Positions 45,392 to 56,028 of a stretch of DNA of 64,000 nt are shown piece after piece (position 1 is the stretch's first letter; each line of letters starts with the position of its first letter). The notes under the pieces are model-generated. The model did no database searches. It worked only from the letters and a program-made list of their open reading frames with translations, and was not told where the DNA came from. The DNA is taken from contig NXFV01002036.1 of NCBI GenBank assembly GCA_002803225.1, positions 1 through 64,000 of the forward strand, given 5' to 3'. Origin of the DNA: Gamarada debralockiae. Taxonomy: Eukaryota; Ascomycota; Leotiomycetes; Helotiales; Hyphodiscaceae. The translations under genes were made by a program, and so were the position numbers.

Positions 45392-48300
45392 TTAGATATA
45401 CCACATTCCTAGACGGATATCATCAATCATGTTGACCTCCATCTCATCGTTTCCAAGTCTGTGAAATCTCGGAGTTAGCAAACGTTCAAATGGAATGAAT
45501 GGTCGAGTACTTACGGGAGAAGTGGCGCAGCCTCCTGAGGAACCGAGATACCAGTCTGGGAAGAGCCTGCCGCAGTGCCTTGACGAACGCGTGCGTTGGC
45601 GGCATCTTGCAGAGCCTCTTCGAGTTTCTGACCACCGCGTGCACCCTCGGAGCTGGCAACAGACTCGTGAGCACGGGCGCGGTTGGAAGCCAAGTGTGCA
45701 TAGTAGACAGCGGGGACTTGAAGATATTAGCATTGTATGAGTTAGTGGGGATTGAGAGAACTTACACAAGGAGACAGGTGTTGTGGAGCGCATGTATTGG
45801 TACGAATGATTGTAAATCAAACGCTGGAACTCGTTGACGTTGCATTGTGCCTCATCCATGATAACATGATAGTGGACTGGACGAGCAGTACCCTGGATAG
45901 CAGAGTGAGCGTTGAGGTAGAAGTCATACTCAAAAGGATGAGTGACGTCTCGCTCAACGAGGGTGCCAGGAAGAGGGTTGTTGTTCTTGTCAGCGGCAGC
46001 TGCATCACCCTCCTTGGGGAAGAAACGGATGTGGTGACGCTTCGTGCAAATGACGACAGTCCACTTGATCTGCGAAGTTCATTAGTAGACTGGGTCCAAG
46101 AATGGGGGTAACCACTTACGCCTGCAGCTGGAGGGCCAAACTTCTCAACCAACTGCTTCTTCATCACAGCAACCTCTTGCTCCAAGACTTGAGCATACTG
46201 GCCTTCAGAGACACCATCACGGAAGTAGTAGATATGCGCAGGACCGCCGCCGCCACCAACCTTGTTCAACCATTTGCCGAAGAGATAGACAAACATCGAC
46301 TGGATGTTGGACTCCGACAGCATCTCGACACGGTGGCCGTTGGTCTGGACTGCAGCAGCGTATCTGCAAGCATTCTGGTCCCATGACATGGTGAGAGCGG
46401 CCATAGAAGCCTGAGGAGAACCAGGGCTAGGATGAGACACATCGGCACCTGAAAGTAAGGTTAGATGTACTCACACTTTGGGTTCGAGAAAAGAACTTAC
46501 CAATGACCATGGTCTTGACTGGGAAGAATGGCTTGGCGCCAGGCTTATCAGCGATCTTGCAAGTAGTACCGCCGAGCTTGGCGTTCAACTTCATGCAGAC
46601 GTTACTGCAGTATTGAGGGGCAGCCTTCTGAACATGAGCGATGTTGAGCATCTGAGAGACCATGGCGAAGCGGCACTCCATGTTCTTCTTAAGGCGCTCA
46701 TACATGAAAGAGTCGCGGCCGGGGAGAACGAAAAGGAGGATTTGAGGGAGGGCATTGGCTGGTTTGAATGTTAGAGCAAAATTGCAATGTACAGGAAGGA
46801 GTCAACTTACATTGATTTCCAGCCTTGGATCTGCAGTCAGCGACACCCTTGGCAAGGTCGCCATCATTTCTACCCATGATGTGGATGACGGGGTTCTTGT
46901 TCTGTATGGATGTTAGCAGAAGCTCAGTTGAATTTGATTGAGAAACTTACCTCAACTTTGCCGCCATGACCAATGTAAGTCTGAATGAAGACCGTGAGGA
47001 AGTTACGAACAGTAGCTTCATTGACACAATCGCCAACCACACAAACACCCCACGACTTGAGAGGCTTGGTGTTCGAAAACAAGAACTTCTTTCCACGAAG
47101 ATCCCAGCGACCGGATGTACCAGGGTTCGCCTTAGCACCAGCGTATTGGACTTCAGGGGGTGGGAGAAGGCGGGCTTGAGTCATAGTCATGTTGGGGTCG
47201 ACCTGCAGGCCGAAGTGGCCAAGGTAAGGATCAGCGTGCCACTTCAACATACCAACTCCATGCTGGATAGCAGCGAGGCGCTCCTTGGGACGAGTGACTG
47301 CAAACTTGATCATAGAGGTGGTCTGATCAGGCGATAACTTGTATTGGTATCGTTGATTGGGATTGATGACGCAGAGCTCCATGGGGAAGAAGCCGTCGCG
47401 AGTGGTTTCAATGAGAGGGAGATACCAGAACTCAAGGCGGATGTTGTACTTCTGAACAAAGTAGTCGTAGATGGAGATTTTAACCACATTGACGGTGTTG
47501 CCATTGCGTTGCTTCCAATCGAACATATAGTTCTTGGCATGCATGCCCTCACAAGCGTTCTGAGCATCTCGAGGATCATTAAGGAAGGTAAATCGCTTGA
47601 TCATGTCTGCAGTATGTTAGTCGACGCATTTTGGAAGTTGGGGATGTACTCACAGTCCTTCTTGTCTTCTTGCTTTCCACGATGCTTGACACGGAACTTG
47701 AGCTTGGCCATCTTGCGCAGTTCCTTGAAGTCATTAGACTGGGTCCACACACCAGGCTTGTTGGGATCCTTGACAGGAAGAAGTTGGTCGCGGAAAACAG
47801 TGTAAGATAGGTTGCGGTTGCGGGCCTTGCAGAGGTTGCGTGCAGCCTGATGAACATCCTGAGAAGCCCAGAATGTGCCATTGGCAACATCAACATTCAA
47901 GGCAAGTCCAGTGGAAGGACCACCCAAGGAGGGGTTGAGTTCACAAAGTCTGATGCTGGAGTAGACACCACGCATAGCCTCAATGACGTTGTCAAGAGGA
48001 TGACGCTGACCACCTTGAGCATAGAAGGAGCGCTTGATGCTAGTGTACTGCTCAGAAGGGTGCTGGCGGACAAGATGATCCATGAAGTTGATAGCCTCGA
48101 GACAAGAATTGTCAAACGGAGATTTGCGGTTCAAGAAAGCATGAAGGACGGCCAAACGGATGACCTTGGCGGGCTTCATGTTGAAGCGAACATGGTTGGG
48201 ACGATCAGGGTTAGGATTGCGGCCTCGCTCAACATCCATGTCAAGATTCATGCGGATCTCCTCAACCGGGAAAGCACACCAAGCAATCTTGTCACCGTTC

Positions 48301-48638
48301 CAAAGCCAAGGGCCCTTGATTACCGAGCGCAGCTTGGTACGAACAGACTTGCACTCCCAAACTGCCTTGACCAAGCCACGCTTCTCAGCACCAGTGCCAA
48401 TGAGTATCTGTGATCGTGTCAGTTCAATTCAATGGGAGTCAAGATGAAGTTGAAGACTTACATCATATTGATATATATCTCGATTGGGGACCTGCGCAAT
48501 CTTGAATTGATTGACGCGGATCTGGATAGGCTTGCCAACAGTGTTGAGGCCAGGGCGGGTTGGAAGGTCAGTTGATGGGTGCTGGAATTTGCCTTCGTTA
48601 GCATCGTCTCGGAAACCACGAACGCTTTGAGGCTCCAT
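45392..48638 (-). CDS. Argonaute (QDE-2-like) RNA-silencing protein
   Basis: Predicted 945-residue Argonaute, the small-RNA-guided slicer of fungal RNA interference. Nine minus-strand exons: 48462..48638, 47654..48407, 46951..47606, 46811..46901, 46501..46758, 46120..46448, 45766..46069, 45515..45716 and 45392..45458. Introns are 47-56 bp and all phases close. Seen in order: the N-domain start (RPGLNTVGKPIQIRVNQFKI); PAZ with the RFTFLNDPRDAQ linker; MID (NPVIHIMGRNDGDL); and PIWI with IGADVSHPSPGSPQASMAAL. The catalytic tetrad is intact: Asp648 (ADVSHP), Glu687 (finger), Asp723 (YYFRDGVSEG) and His810 (NAHSAIQGTARP). The protein ends LGMWYI with the usual C-terminal hydrophobic residue. An upstream glycine-rich exon may extend the N-terminus. 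Confidence 0.93.
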
Positions 48639-48810
48639 GATGAAGGTTGACAAGAAATGTTAAGGTGATGGAATATGAAGACGGAGATGAAATCTAAGAG
48701 AATATGGAAGTGAAGGAGAGTATGTGAGAAATGATGTGGAATATGAAGATAGCTGAATTTCAAGTCAAACTTGACAGCTGACGAATCAACTGAGTTGCTT
48801 GACTTGAAGC

Positions 48811-48894
48811 GCTTGCAATGATGCTTGCAATGATGCTTGCAATGATGCTTGCAATGATGCTTGCAATGATGCTTGCAATGATGCTTGCAATGAT
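48811..48894. repeat. 12-bp tandem repeat in the Argonaute leader
   Basis: Seven head-to-tail copies of GCTTGCAATGAT, perfect at the base level, followed by a TATG/TGTA-rich run (48901-48935). On the minus strand it lies in the presumed 5' untranslated leader of the Argonaute transcript. Confidence 0.9.
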
Positions 48895-49017
48895 GATTGT
48901 TGTTTGTATGTATGTATGATTGTATGTATGTATTAAAGTTGAAGTGAAAGTTGATGTTGATGTTGAAGGGAGTTGAAGAAGTTGTTGTTGTTTAGTGGAG
49001 AGAGAGAGGAAGGGGTC

Positions 49018-49025
49018 TTTTTATA
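49018..49025 (-). promoter_or_regulatory. TATA box, internal Argonaute promoter
   Basis: TATAAAAA on the minus strand, followed by a CT-rich and CAACAACAAC leader, looks like a fungal core promoter about 380 bp before the ATG at 48638. It lies between the upstream Gly-rich exon and that ATG. Confidence 0.45.
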
Positions 49026-49304
49026 CAACTCTCAAGGGGAGGGTTGGCGCCTGAAAATTGCCGAGTTTCTGCCTGAAACGGGGGTTGGTGCCTGAACTAC
49101 ACTTTCTGCCTGAACTCGCAATTTGCTTCAAATCTGGTGAATCGGCGACAGCGACAATATTCAAGAAACCTGGCACTCCTGACTCAGGGTTTGAATATGG
49201 AGGAGTTTTATGGCTTGTACTTCAAGACCTCGATAGGAGATTTGCAAAAGGCTTACTCAAGCATCATGATATCAAGGAAGAAGTCAAGAAACATGTTTAC
49301 TCAC

Positions 49305-49616
49305 ACTGTGATCAAGCTGGTATGCAGCCGATGGAAGTTCAACACGAGTGTTGGTGATGAGAGACTCCTTCTTCGGGGCAGGCTTGGCGGGATCGTAACC
49401 AAGACCTGGGCCGAAAGGGTTCTGACCAAGAGGTCCGCCAGGGCGACCACCTTGCTGCTTACCAGGGCTCATCGGGGGACGTGGTGAGCCTGGGCCTTCG
49501 CTAGGACCATCGAAACGGCTGGGTCCACCAGGGTTGCCGAATCGTTGGTTGTGGGAGCCTCCTTGAGGGTATTGACCGTGGGGGGCTGCGCGCTGTTGAC
49601 CTGCACCGCCTGCCAT
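49305..49616 (-). CDS. upstream Gly/Pro-rich exon of the Argonaute gene
   Basis: A 104-codon open exon starting ATGGCAGGCGGTG. It is Gly/Pro/Gln-rich (PGSPRPPMSPGKQQGGRPGG) and ends NTRVELPSAAYQLDHS. That NTRVELP sequence matches the beginning of the N-terminal domain in fungal Argonautes. The exon closes at a GTGAGT donor (49299-49304) in phase 0. If spliced to the main body it would jump over about 670 bp containing a TATA-like core promoter and a repeat array. The only in-phase acceptor near the downstream start is a weak ATGGAG| at 48633. It is therefore either the 5' part of a long isoform or a separately initiated exon. Confidence 0.55.
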
Positions 49617-50434
49617 GATTGCGATTCTGTGTGGATGAAGTCAGTGAGTCAGTGATGAGTCACGTCACGATGTGCGAATGGCTGCGAGTGAATTGGATGG
49701 AAGTTGAGGGAAATTGAAGTTGAGATGTGATCGCGATGACGTGGAGTTTCGGAAGTGTGCAGATGGAGGGATGGAAGGCAGGCTTACTTTGGATTATTGA
49801 GCTTGAGTTGCGATCAGAATGGGAGAATCGAGGCTGGAGGTCCTGCAGTTAGCAAATTGATTTGAAGAATGGTCAAGGCGTTGAGGAAATGGAGACGCGC
49901 AATGGAAGACTCCAATGACGGGGAGGAAGGGTGGTAGTGGAGATGAATTGATGTTGCGATCAAGGTCAAAGGTGAGGTAAACAAACAACCTCCTTGACCA
50001 ACGACAACAAACCTCTGACAAGTCATGCAGAAGATGCAATGTATGATTGAAAGGACTGTTTACTTACTTGGTATCTCTATGATTGCTTGAGGTACGAAGT
50101 TGGGACTGCGATGAAGTGGGATGGGTTGTGGTAAGAGGTTGGGGAAAAGTTGTGTATGGGAGTGGAAGGTTTGTTTAAGTATGCCTCAAGCGAAGGGAAC
50201 CGCGCTTGCTGTTGCTTCGAGATTCACTCTGTGCAGCGAAGTGGCTTCACTTGGAAGGCCTTCCTGATTAGGCTTACCGAAATTCGAAGGAAGTCATGTG
50301 TTAAGGCACGCTGGTTGAAGCCCGTTTGGAGAACGATTGATCTAGACTTTAGTTTACCCTAAGCAAGCTTCACGTATGTGCCCATCTGTAGCTGCTGGCA
50401 CTTCCAAAAGGATTGCTGCATTTGGATAGCATCG
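49617..50434. other. upstream of the Argonaute locus
   Basis: Promoter side of the upstream exon, with two possible leader introns (a CACACAG acceptor at about 49630). No other gene seen. Confidence 0.35.
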
Positions 50435-50938
50435 GGAAGCTGCATTGCATGGCATTCCTGACGAAATTGCCAAGGAATTGAGGCTCTTGGGCGCAACCCA
50501 GGATCCCAAAATATGGGAGGATAGACGTCTACTGGAGATATGCACCCGAGAGCTATTGCCTTAAGGAACTCCTATTCAATCGCCCAATACTGTTCTACGA
50601 TTGTGGGAGTCCGATTCGGGAGGCTTAGGTTGGGTTGCAGCTTCCCTTTTACTCTCAAAATGGATGACGCAGCCAAGCAACCAAGGATTCAAAATACTGC
50701 AGGCGTGGTTCATCAAAAGTTGCATTATCCTTATAATACATGCTTTGATTCCCGATTGCCTGTCCAGAAGAGATGCCATCAACTCCAAACCAATGCAAAT
50801 GCTTAAGAGGGCCGCCAAACTTTGTGCGGTCTTATCCATGACCATGACCAATGAATTATTAAAGATTGAAATTACCACACTGTATGCTCGTAACACCGCG
50901 GCCCATCTCCGCAGGATCCGATTATCGACCGTATGAGT
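50435..50938 (+). pseudogene. coding-like decayed frame, family not recognised
   Basis: One plus-strand frame reads as protein over about 165 codons (ELRLLGATQDPKIWEDRRLL, LWESDSGGLGWVAASLLLSK, YARNTAAHLRRIRLSTV). It has one TAA near 50561 and another stop just upstream near 50412. Both stops could arise from CAA or CAG by a single C-to-T change. No start codon or family is evident. It lies antisense to, and overlaps, the last 17 bp of the rna14 coding end. I give it as a possible dead gene fragment. Confidence 0.3.
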
Positions 50939-53900
50939 AGCCTTGAAGAAGTTAGCTTGAATCATTCATTCTGTGAAGATTATGAACATACCGTATTGCT
51001 GATGTTGAGGTGGCTGCTGTTGGTGTGTAGCACGCCAGGTTGTAAAATCCGGTACATGCGTCTGGCTCAGAACTCTTACTAAAGCTTCCGGACTGACTAT
51101 CCCACCGTGATAGAGGTCTGCTCGTGGGATAATGCTCATGAGGAATGTGATATCTCGAGGGATGACGAAAGGAGCGGCATTGGATTGCCACTGTGGCGTG
51201 CTTTGGTTCTGTAATCGTTTCTGTTGATCCAATCTTCGACCTGCTGCGCCCTTCAATGGAGATTCGCCTCGAACAAGCTTGCGAGGACGATTGAAATCAC
51301 TGTCGTCTTCCGGTTGGAAGGGGCGTTTGGGAGAGTTGGTAGCTTGGAGGTATTGCGGTCGAGGGCTTGGTTCTTGGTATTGGGGTCTGGGACTGTCTTG
51401 GGCAGAAGGAGGTTGTTCGATAGATTGCATGAGCATTCTCTTGGGCTGCATCTGGGCAGCAGGGGAGATGATGGGACGAACAGCTGTCGGATCGAAGCCT
51501 TCAGCGCTGTATCTTCTAGAGAAGTGAAGAAGTTTTGGGTCTTCCGGGTACAGCTCTGCCATTCGCTTCTCCAGCTTTTGAATTTGAGAGAGTTCACCAT
51601 ATTTTGATTCGTAATCGTGGAAGTAGGAGTAAAGGCGCTTTGCTTTGAAGACATTCTCTGGTTTGGAGGTCAATCGGCTGACGGAGGTTTCGAAGGCAAC
51701 ACGAGCATCTATCAAATATTAGCAGCTAGCTTATGAGAGCACAGATCTATACTTACTTGTAGTATCGCCAATAGAAAGTAGATGCTTCAAATATTCCAAA
51801 ATAAAGCCTTCATCTTCCGGAAACAGCTTAGCACCTCGCTCAAAGATCTTCGTGCCAGCCGGATCCTTGTACACATGATGCTCAATCAAAGCGCTCGCAA
51901 CATATACATCGCTGGTAAGCTTGCCCTTGACACGAGCATCAGCGAAGATTTGTCTCGAGCCTCCAATAGGATCCTTGACGGCACCCTTGCCCTGAATTCG
52001 GCGCATGGCTCGCATCAAGGCAATCCAAGCAAAGGAAATTACTCGTTGGAGGAGATGTGACTGAGCGACATAGCCTTGTTGGATAGCTTTGACTTGATTG
52101 GCCTTTGCAGCTTCTCGTATCTTCTTCTCTGCCTCGTTCTCTTCATCGTCATCTTCTGCCTTACTGATGATGGCGCTGATCTTGTCATCAACTTCTGAAG
52201 AGGCCTCAAGCTTAGCGAGGTCTTGAAGTTCTCGGTGCTTCAATTGCTTGTGCAAACCGTACAGCGCTTCGAGAAGCTTATCGTATGGCGCACGAACGAT
52301 GGCCCCCTTTTCTGCCAGGTCCTTGTCCGCTTCTTCGGTTGATAAAGTGGTTTCGAGGCGATCAGCTTTCTTGAAGGCGATCAAGCAGCTTTCTGGATTT
52401 GCAGCCACGCCATTATTCAAGAAATCATCTCCATCTTGGGCCAAACCGTTGTCATAGCACCACTCAGCCGCTTCGACCCACATCTCCGGCCAAAATCTAA
52501 GAGCAATGACAGCCTGCTTGTAAACGTACAACACACGTTGTTTCCAGACGTCCTTTTCGGTCTCCATCAATACCAGCGGGTCTTCATCCTTCTCCCATGA
52601 GATCCACTTCTTCCAGAGTTCGACCTGCTGCATGTATTCGTCATCTCCTTGGAAACCGTGCGCTGGGGGGAGTCGAGGCAAAGTTGTTCTGACGAGACCA
52701 CGGGTGATATTGTCGTAAGCACTGTTGGCACTTCGAGCAGTCATGTACGCTGGCGAGTGGTCTTGGACGAATTTGCGGGCCTGTGAAGGGTTAATTGCCT
52801 GCACGGAGTTCGCATGGACGTTACTCACAGTCCCTTTGTTGAGGGTGTTCTCGAATTGATCATAATCCTTCCACAGCTGGTTAACAGTCGTCATAGGAGT
52901 AGCGATTGCACGATGATATGCTCTCCGTAATTGATCCGATTTGTGTTGATCCTGCCAGTTGCTGCCTCCAAGCTGGCCAGGCCAGTTCTTCAGAAACTGG
53001 ATGTAATCCTGCCATATTCGGCCAGATTCTCTGTCGATGCCGACATTGTTCAAAACGAAGTCGTATGCCTGCTGCACTAATACACGGTGGTTTCCAGTGG
53101 GATCGTTGTTGAGGTCGTTCATTCGTCGAATGTAGGTCATGTATGTAGACCAAAGTTCGACATTGGGAACATTCATCAAGGAATTGGTAAAGATGTTTTC
53201 CGCAAGACTGAAGTTGTCATGTTCGAGTTCCATCTGTACGTACGCAACCAATATCTCGGCCTACCACATGTTAGACTAAATTGGTCAAAAGAAGGCTCGT
53301 GGAAACTTACTGATTGGGGGAAGACTTGGAAGAATCGCTGATAAACTATTCGTGCATCGTCCAGCTTGTTGCGACTGCGATGTTCGGCTATCAGTGAAAG
53401 CCAAGCGTCTATGTCTCCTCGAGGATCCTCCCGAATTCGATCTTCCAAGATTCCCACCTTGTCATGCGGCAGACGTGCCTTCGGTACTGATGCGACAGGA
53501 GCTGCAGAAGTAAGTACTTGTGATGAAGCCTGCACTGAAGGAGTCACACCACCAATGCTGGGGTTCACAGGGAGGGTTTTGGAAGTTGATGCGCCCGTAG
53601 TGGAATCATCTTGACTCTCTGTTTTCAAGTCTCCCTGAGAGACAGAGTTCTGCAATGGAGAAGGGGCGACAGCTCGACTAGGGGTGTTAGAGGCGGAGGG
53701 ATGAAGACTTGTCGTGATGTCTGGAGTTGCTGCGTCGTACTCTTCGTCGGAATCATCTGCTATGAAACCTCCGACTGTTTTTGGTTTCCGAGTAGATGCT
53801 CGCGAACTGGATCTCGACTCCTCTTGGCCTGAGACTGTGACTGCTGGGACAGAAGAGACAGAAGAAGGATCATCTCCACCACCGGAAACAGCACCAGGAG

Positions 53901-54096
53901 CTGAAGGGGAAAGAGCACGGAGGACTTGATCATCTGCAACAGTTTCTTTCTTTTCTTGCTTGTTGATATTTTCAGTAGTAGAAGGTTGCTCGCCATCTGC
54001 GGCACCATTTGCTCCACCGCCCTCTCCCCACGCCATCTTCTCCTGATCCGCCTGCATCTTATGTAGAAGAGCTATTTCTGCATCTTCCTCTGCCAT
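50922..54096 (-). CDS. rna14: Rna14, mRNA 3'-end cleavage/polyadenylation factor
   Basis: Predicted 992-residue HAT-repeat scaffold of cleavage factor IA. With Rna15, Pcf11 and Clp1 it positions pre-mRNA 3' cleavage and polyadenylation in the nucleus. Minus-strand exons: 53311..54096, 52829..53260, 51757..52780, 50992..51708 and 50922..50941; introns of 50, 48, 48 and 50 bp. The 48-bp intron 52781..52828 is a multiple of three without a stop. The N-terminus is Ser/Thr-rich and disordered. HAT repeats begin at GDIDAWLSLIAEHRSRNKLD and include AENIFTNSLMNVPNVELWST and RIWQDYIQFLKNWPG. The Suf domain carries DVYVASALIEHHVYKDPAGT and FPEDEGFILEYLKHLLSIGD. The C-terminal monkeytail-like region has SFNRPRKLVRG-type basic residues. 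The tiny last exon (20 bp) adds only YSYGR. Confidence 0.92.
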
Positions 54097-54587
54097 GCTG
54101 ATGATTGATTGTATTGTAATTGGGGGTTCGCGGATGTCTGCGCGGATGGGTGCTGGGATGCGCTGATGTCCAGAGTCTATTGTGGAGTCAGTGTTGCGTC
54201 GCCGAGATGGAGGTGGAGAGAGGAAGCAAGCTCTTGACCTTCTATTATAATTAGTGACTGCGAATATTATTCACTGCGCGCGCTGGCAAAAGGAGATTCA
54301 TGTATTTGGTCGCGTGTGTTCAAGGAGAGACAGTGACTGACAGAAGGTTGTCAGATTCGCCCTAGACTTATTTTGAACGTACATCGAGCACGTGCCATGA
54401 ACCCTGCAAATTGAAGTCGCGGTCAACGCGACCTCAACGCGACCTCCTTTCCAAAGAAACTCCACATCCACCAACCTCCTTCTCCCTTCTCAAACAACTA
54501 AACAATCATCGTACATAAATATAAGCTTCCCTTCCTCGTTAAATCCATCAAAAGATTCAAACTACAACTCAATAAACCTCCTTCAAG
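54097..54587. promoter_or_regulatory. divergent promoter region, rna14 and asf1
   Basis: About 490 bp between two divergent genes. The asf1 side has an ATAAATATAAGC TATA-like sequence near 54518 followed by CTCCTTC-type leader DNA. Confidence 0.45.
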
Positions 54588-55584
54588 ATGTCAGTCGTAT
54601 CTCTCTTGGGCGTCAACGTCCTCAACAACCCAGCCAAGTTCGGCGACCCATATGAGTTCGAAATCACCTTCGAATGTCTCGAATCGTTGCAGAAAGGTAT
54701 GTTGCTGTACTGCATATGTAAGCTCCTACATATACTGATCCTGTGGTGCAGATCTCGAATGGAAGTTGACTTACGTCGGCTCCGCTACTTCGTTTGTCTC
54801 TCCAACTTCGACTCCTCTACACAATCTAACAAGAGTTTAGCGATGAGCACGATCAAGAGCTTGACTCCCTCCTCGTCGGCCCCATCCCAGTCGGCGTCAA
54901 CAAGTTCATCTTCGAAGCCGACCCACCGGACACCAAGCGCATCCCAGATGCTGAGATTCTCGGCGTCACCGTCATCCTCCTTACCTGCGCCTATGACAGC
55001 AGAGAGTTTGTACGAGTCGGATACTACGTCAACAATGAGTATGACTCTGAGGAGCTCAATGCTGATCCGCCAGCCAAGCCCATCCTTGAGAAGGTCCGAC
55101 GAAACATCCTCGCTGAGAAGCCAAGAGTCACCCGATTCGCCATCAAATGGTTCGTTGCTACCTGTTTACATATTGCTGAGTCATTGCTAATGTCTACCAC
55201 AGGGACTCCGATGATTCTGCCCCTGCCGAATTCCCTCCTGACCAGCCAGAGGCCGACTTGAACGCCGACGGCGAAGAATACGGTGCCGAAGAACTGGAGG
55301 AAGAAGAGGAGGCAGAAGCTGTCGAGGGCGCAGCCGCTGATCCCGATGCCATGGTAGAAGACTCCGAGATGGCCGGTGCCGAGGGCGACCCGGCTGCTGC
55401 CGAATCCGATAACGAGGGGAGTGAGGATCTTGAGGGCGAGAGCAGCGGCTCCGAGGACGAGGACATCGAGGAGGAAGAAGAGGGTGAAGGCGCTGGAGAT
55501 GATGCTATGGAGATGGATGTTGAGAAGCCCAACGGCACGAATGGCGTGGAGCACCACCAGGCCGACGAGGTCATGGCTCACTGA
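54588..55584 (+). CDS. asf1: Asf1, histone H3-H4 chaperone
   Basis: Predicted 279-residue nuclear histone chaperone. Asf1 binds H3-H4 dimers and passes them to CAF-1 or HIRA during replication, transcription and repair. Exons: 54588..54696, 54752..54791 (40 nt), 54841..55149 and 55203..55584; introns have GT-AG ends and phases close. The immunoglobulin-like core (residues 1-155) is clear: [73 protein letters not shown] and [13 protein letters not shown]. The histone-binding face and the [18 protein letters not shown] end of the core are intact. The remaining 120 residues are the long Glu/Asp-rich tail seen in fungal Asf1. Nothing is missing. Confidence 0.95.
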
Positions 55585-56028
55585 TTTGAAGATACCCGTA
55601 CCCGTACACACAGACCTTGTTTAGATTTCGTTAGGAGGAGTTTTTCATTAGTTATTTGCACACTGGTTAGGTTATGATGATAAATGGTAAATTATGATAT
55701 AAAACGCTTCATGCTCCATGCTTGTAATGTACTGAGTGTGTTGAAGTTGCTCTTGCTTTCCACCTAAAGGGCTAAGATCACTCAAACCACGTTGCGGATA
55801 TAGTCAAGCCAATCCCCAAGGTAGAGTAGTATATTACTTTCCTTTTGAATGCATAGGTATATTCGCATCCCATCCTTGCCAATCCATAGCAATACCGTGC
55901 CTCCGATATAATAATCCCAACACCGGTAATGCCGCTAAATACAAAATCCAAATCCCAAAGAGCCTCCACCTCCCCAAAATATATTTACAGAAAACAGCCT
56001 TCCTTCCCAATCCCATTCAACCAGAGCA
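55585..56028. other. convergent 3' flanks, asf1 and Zn2Cys6 gene
   Basis: About 440 bp with no gene. Confidence 0.4.
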
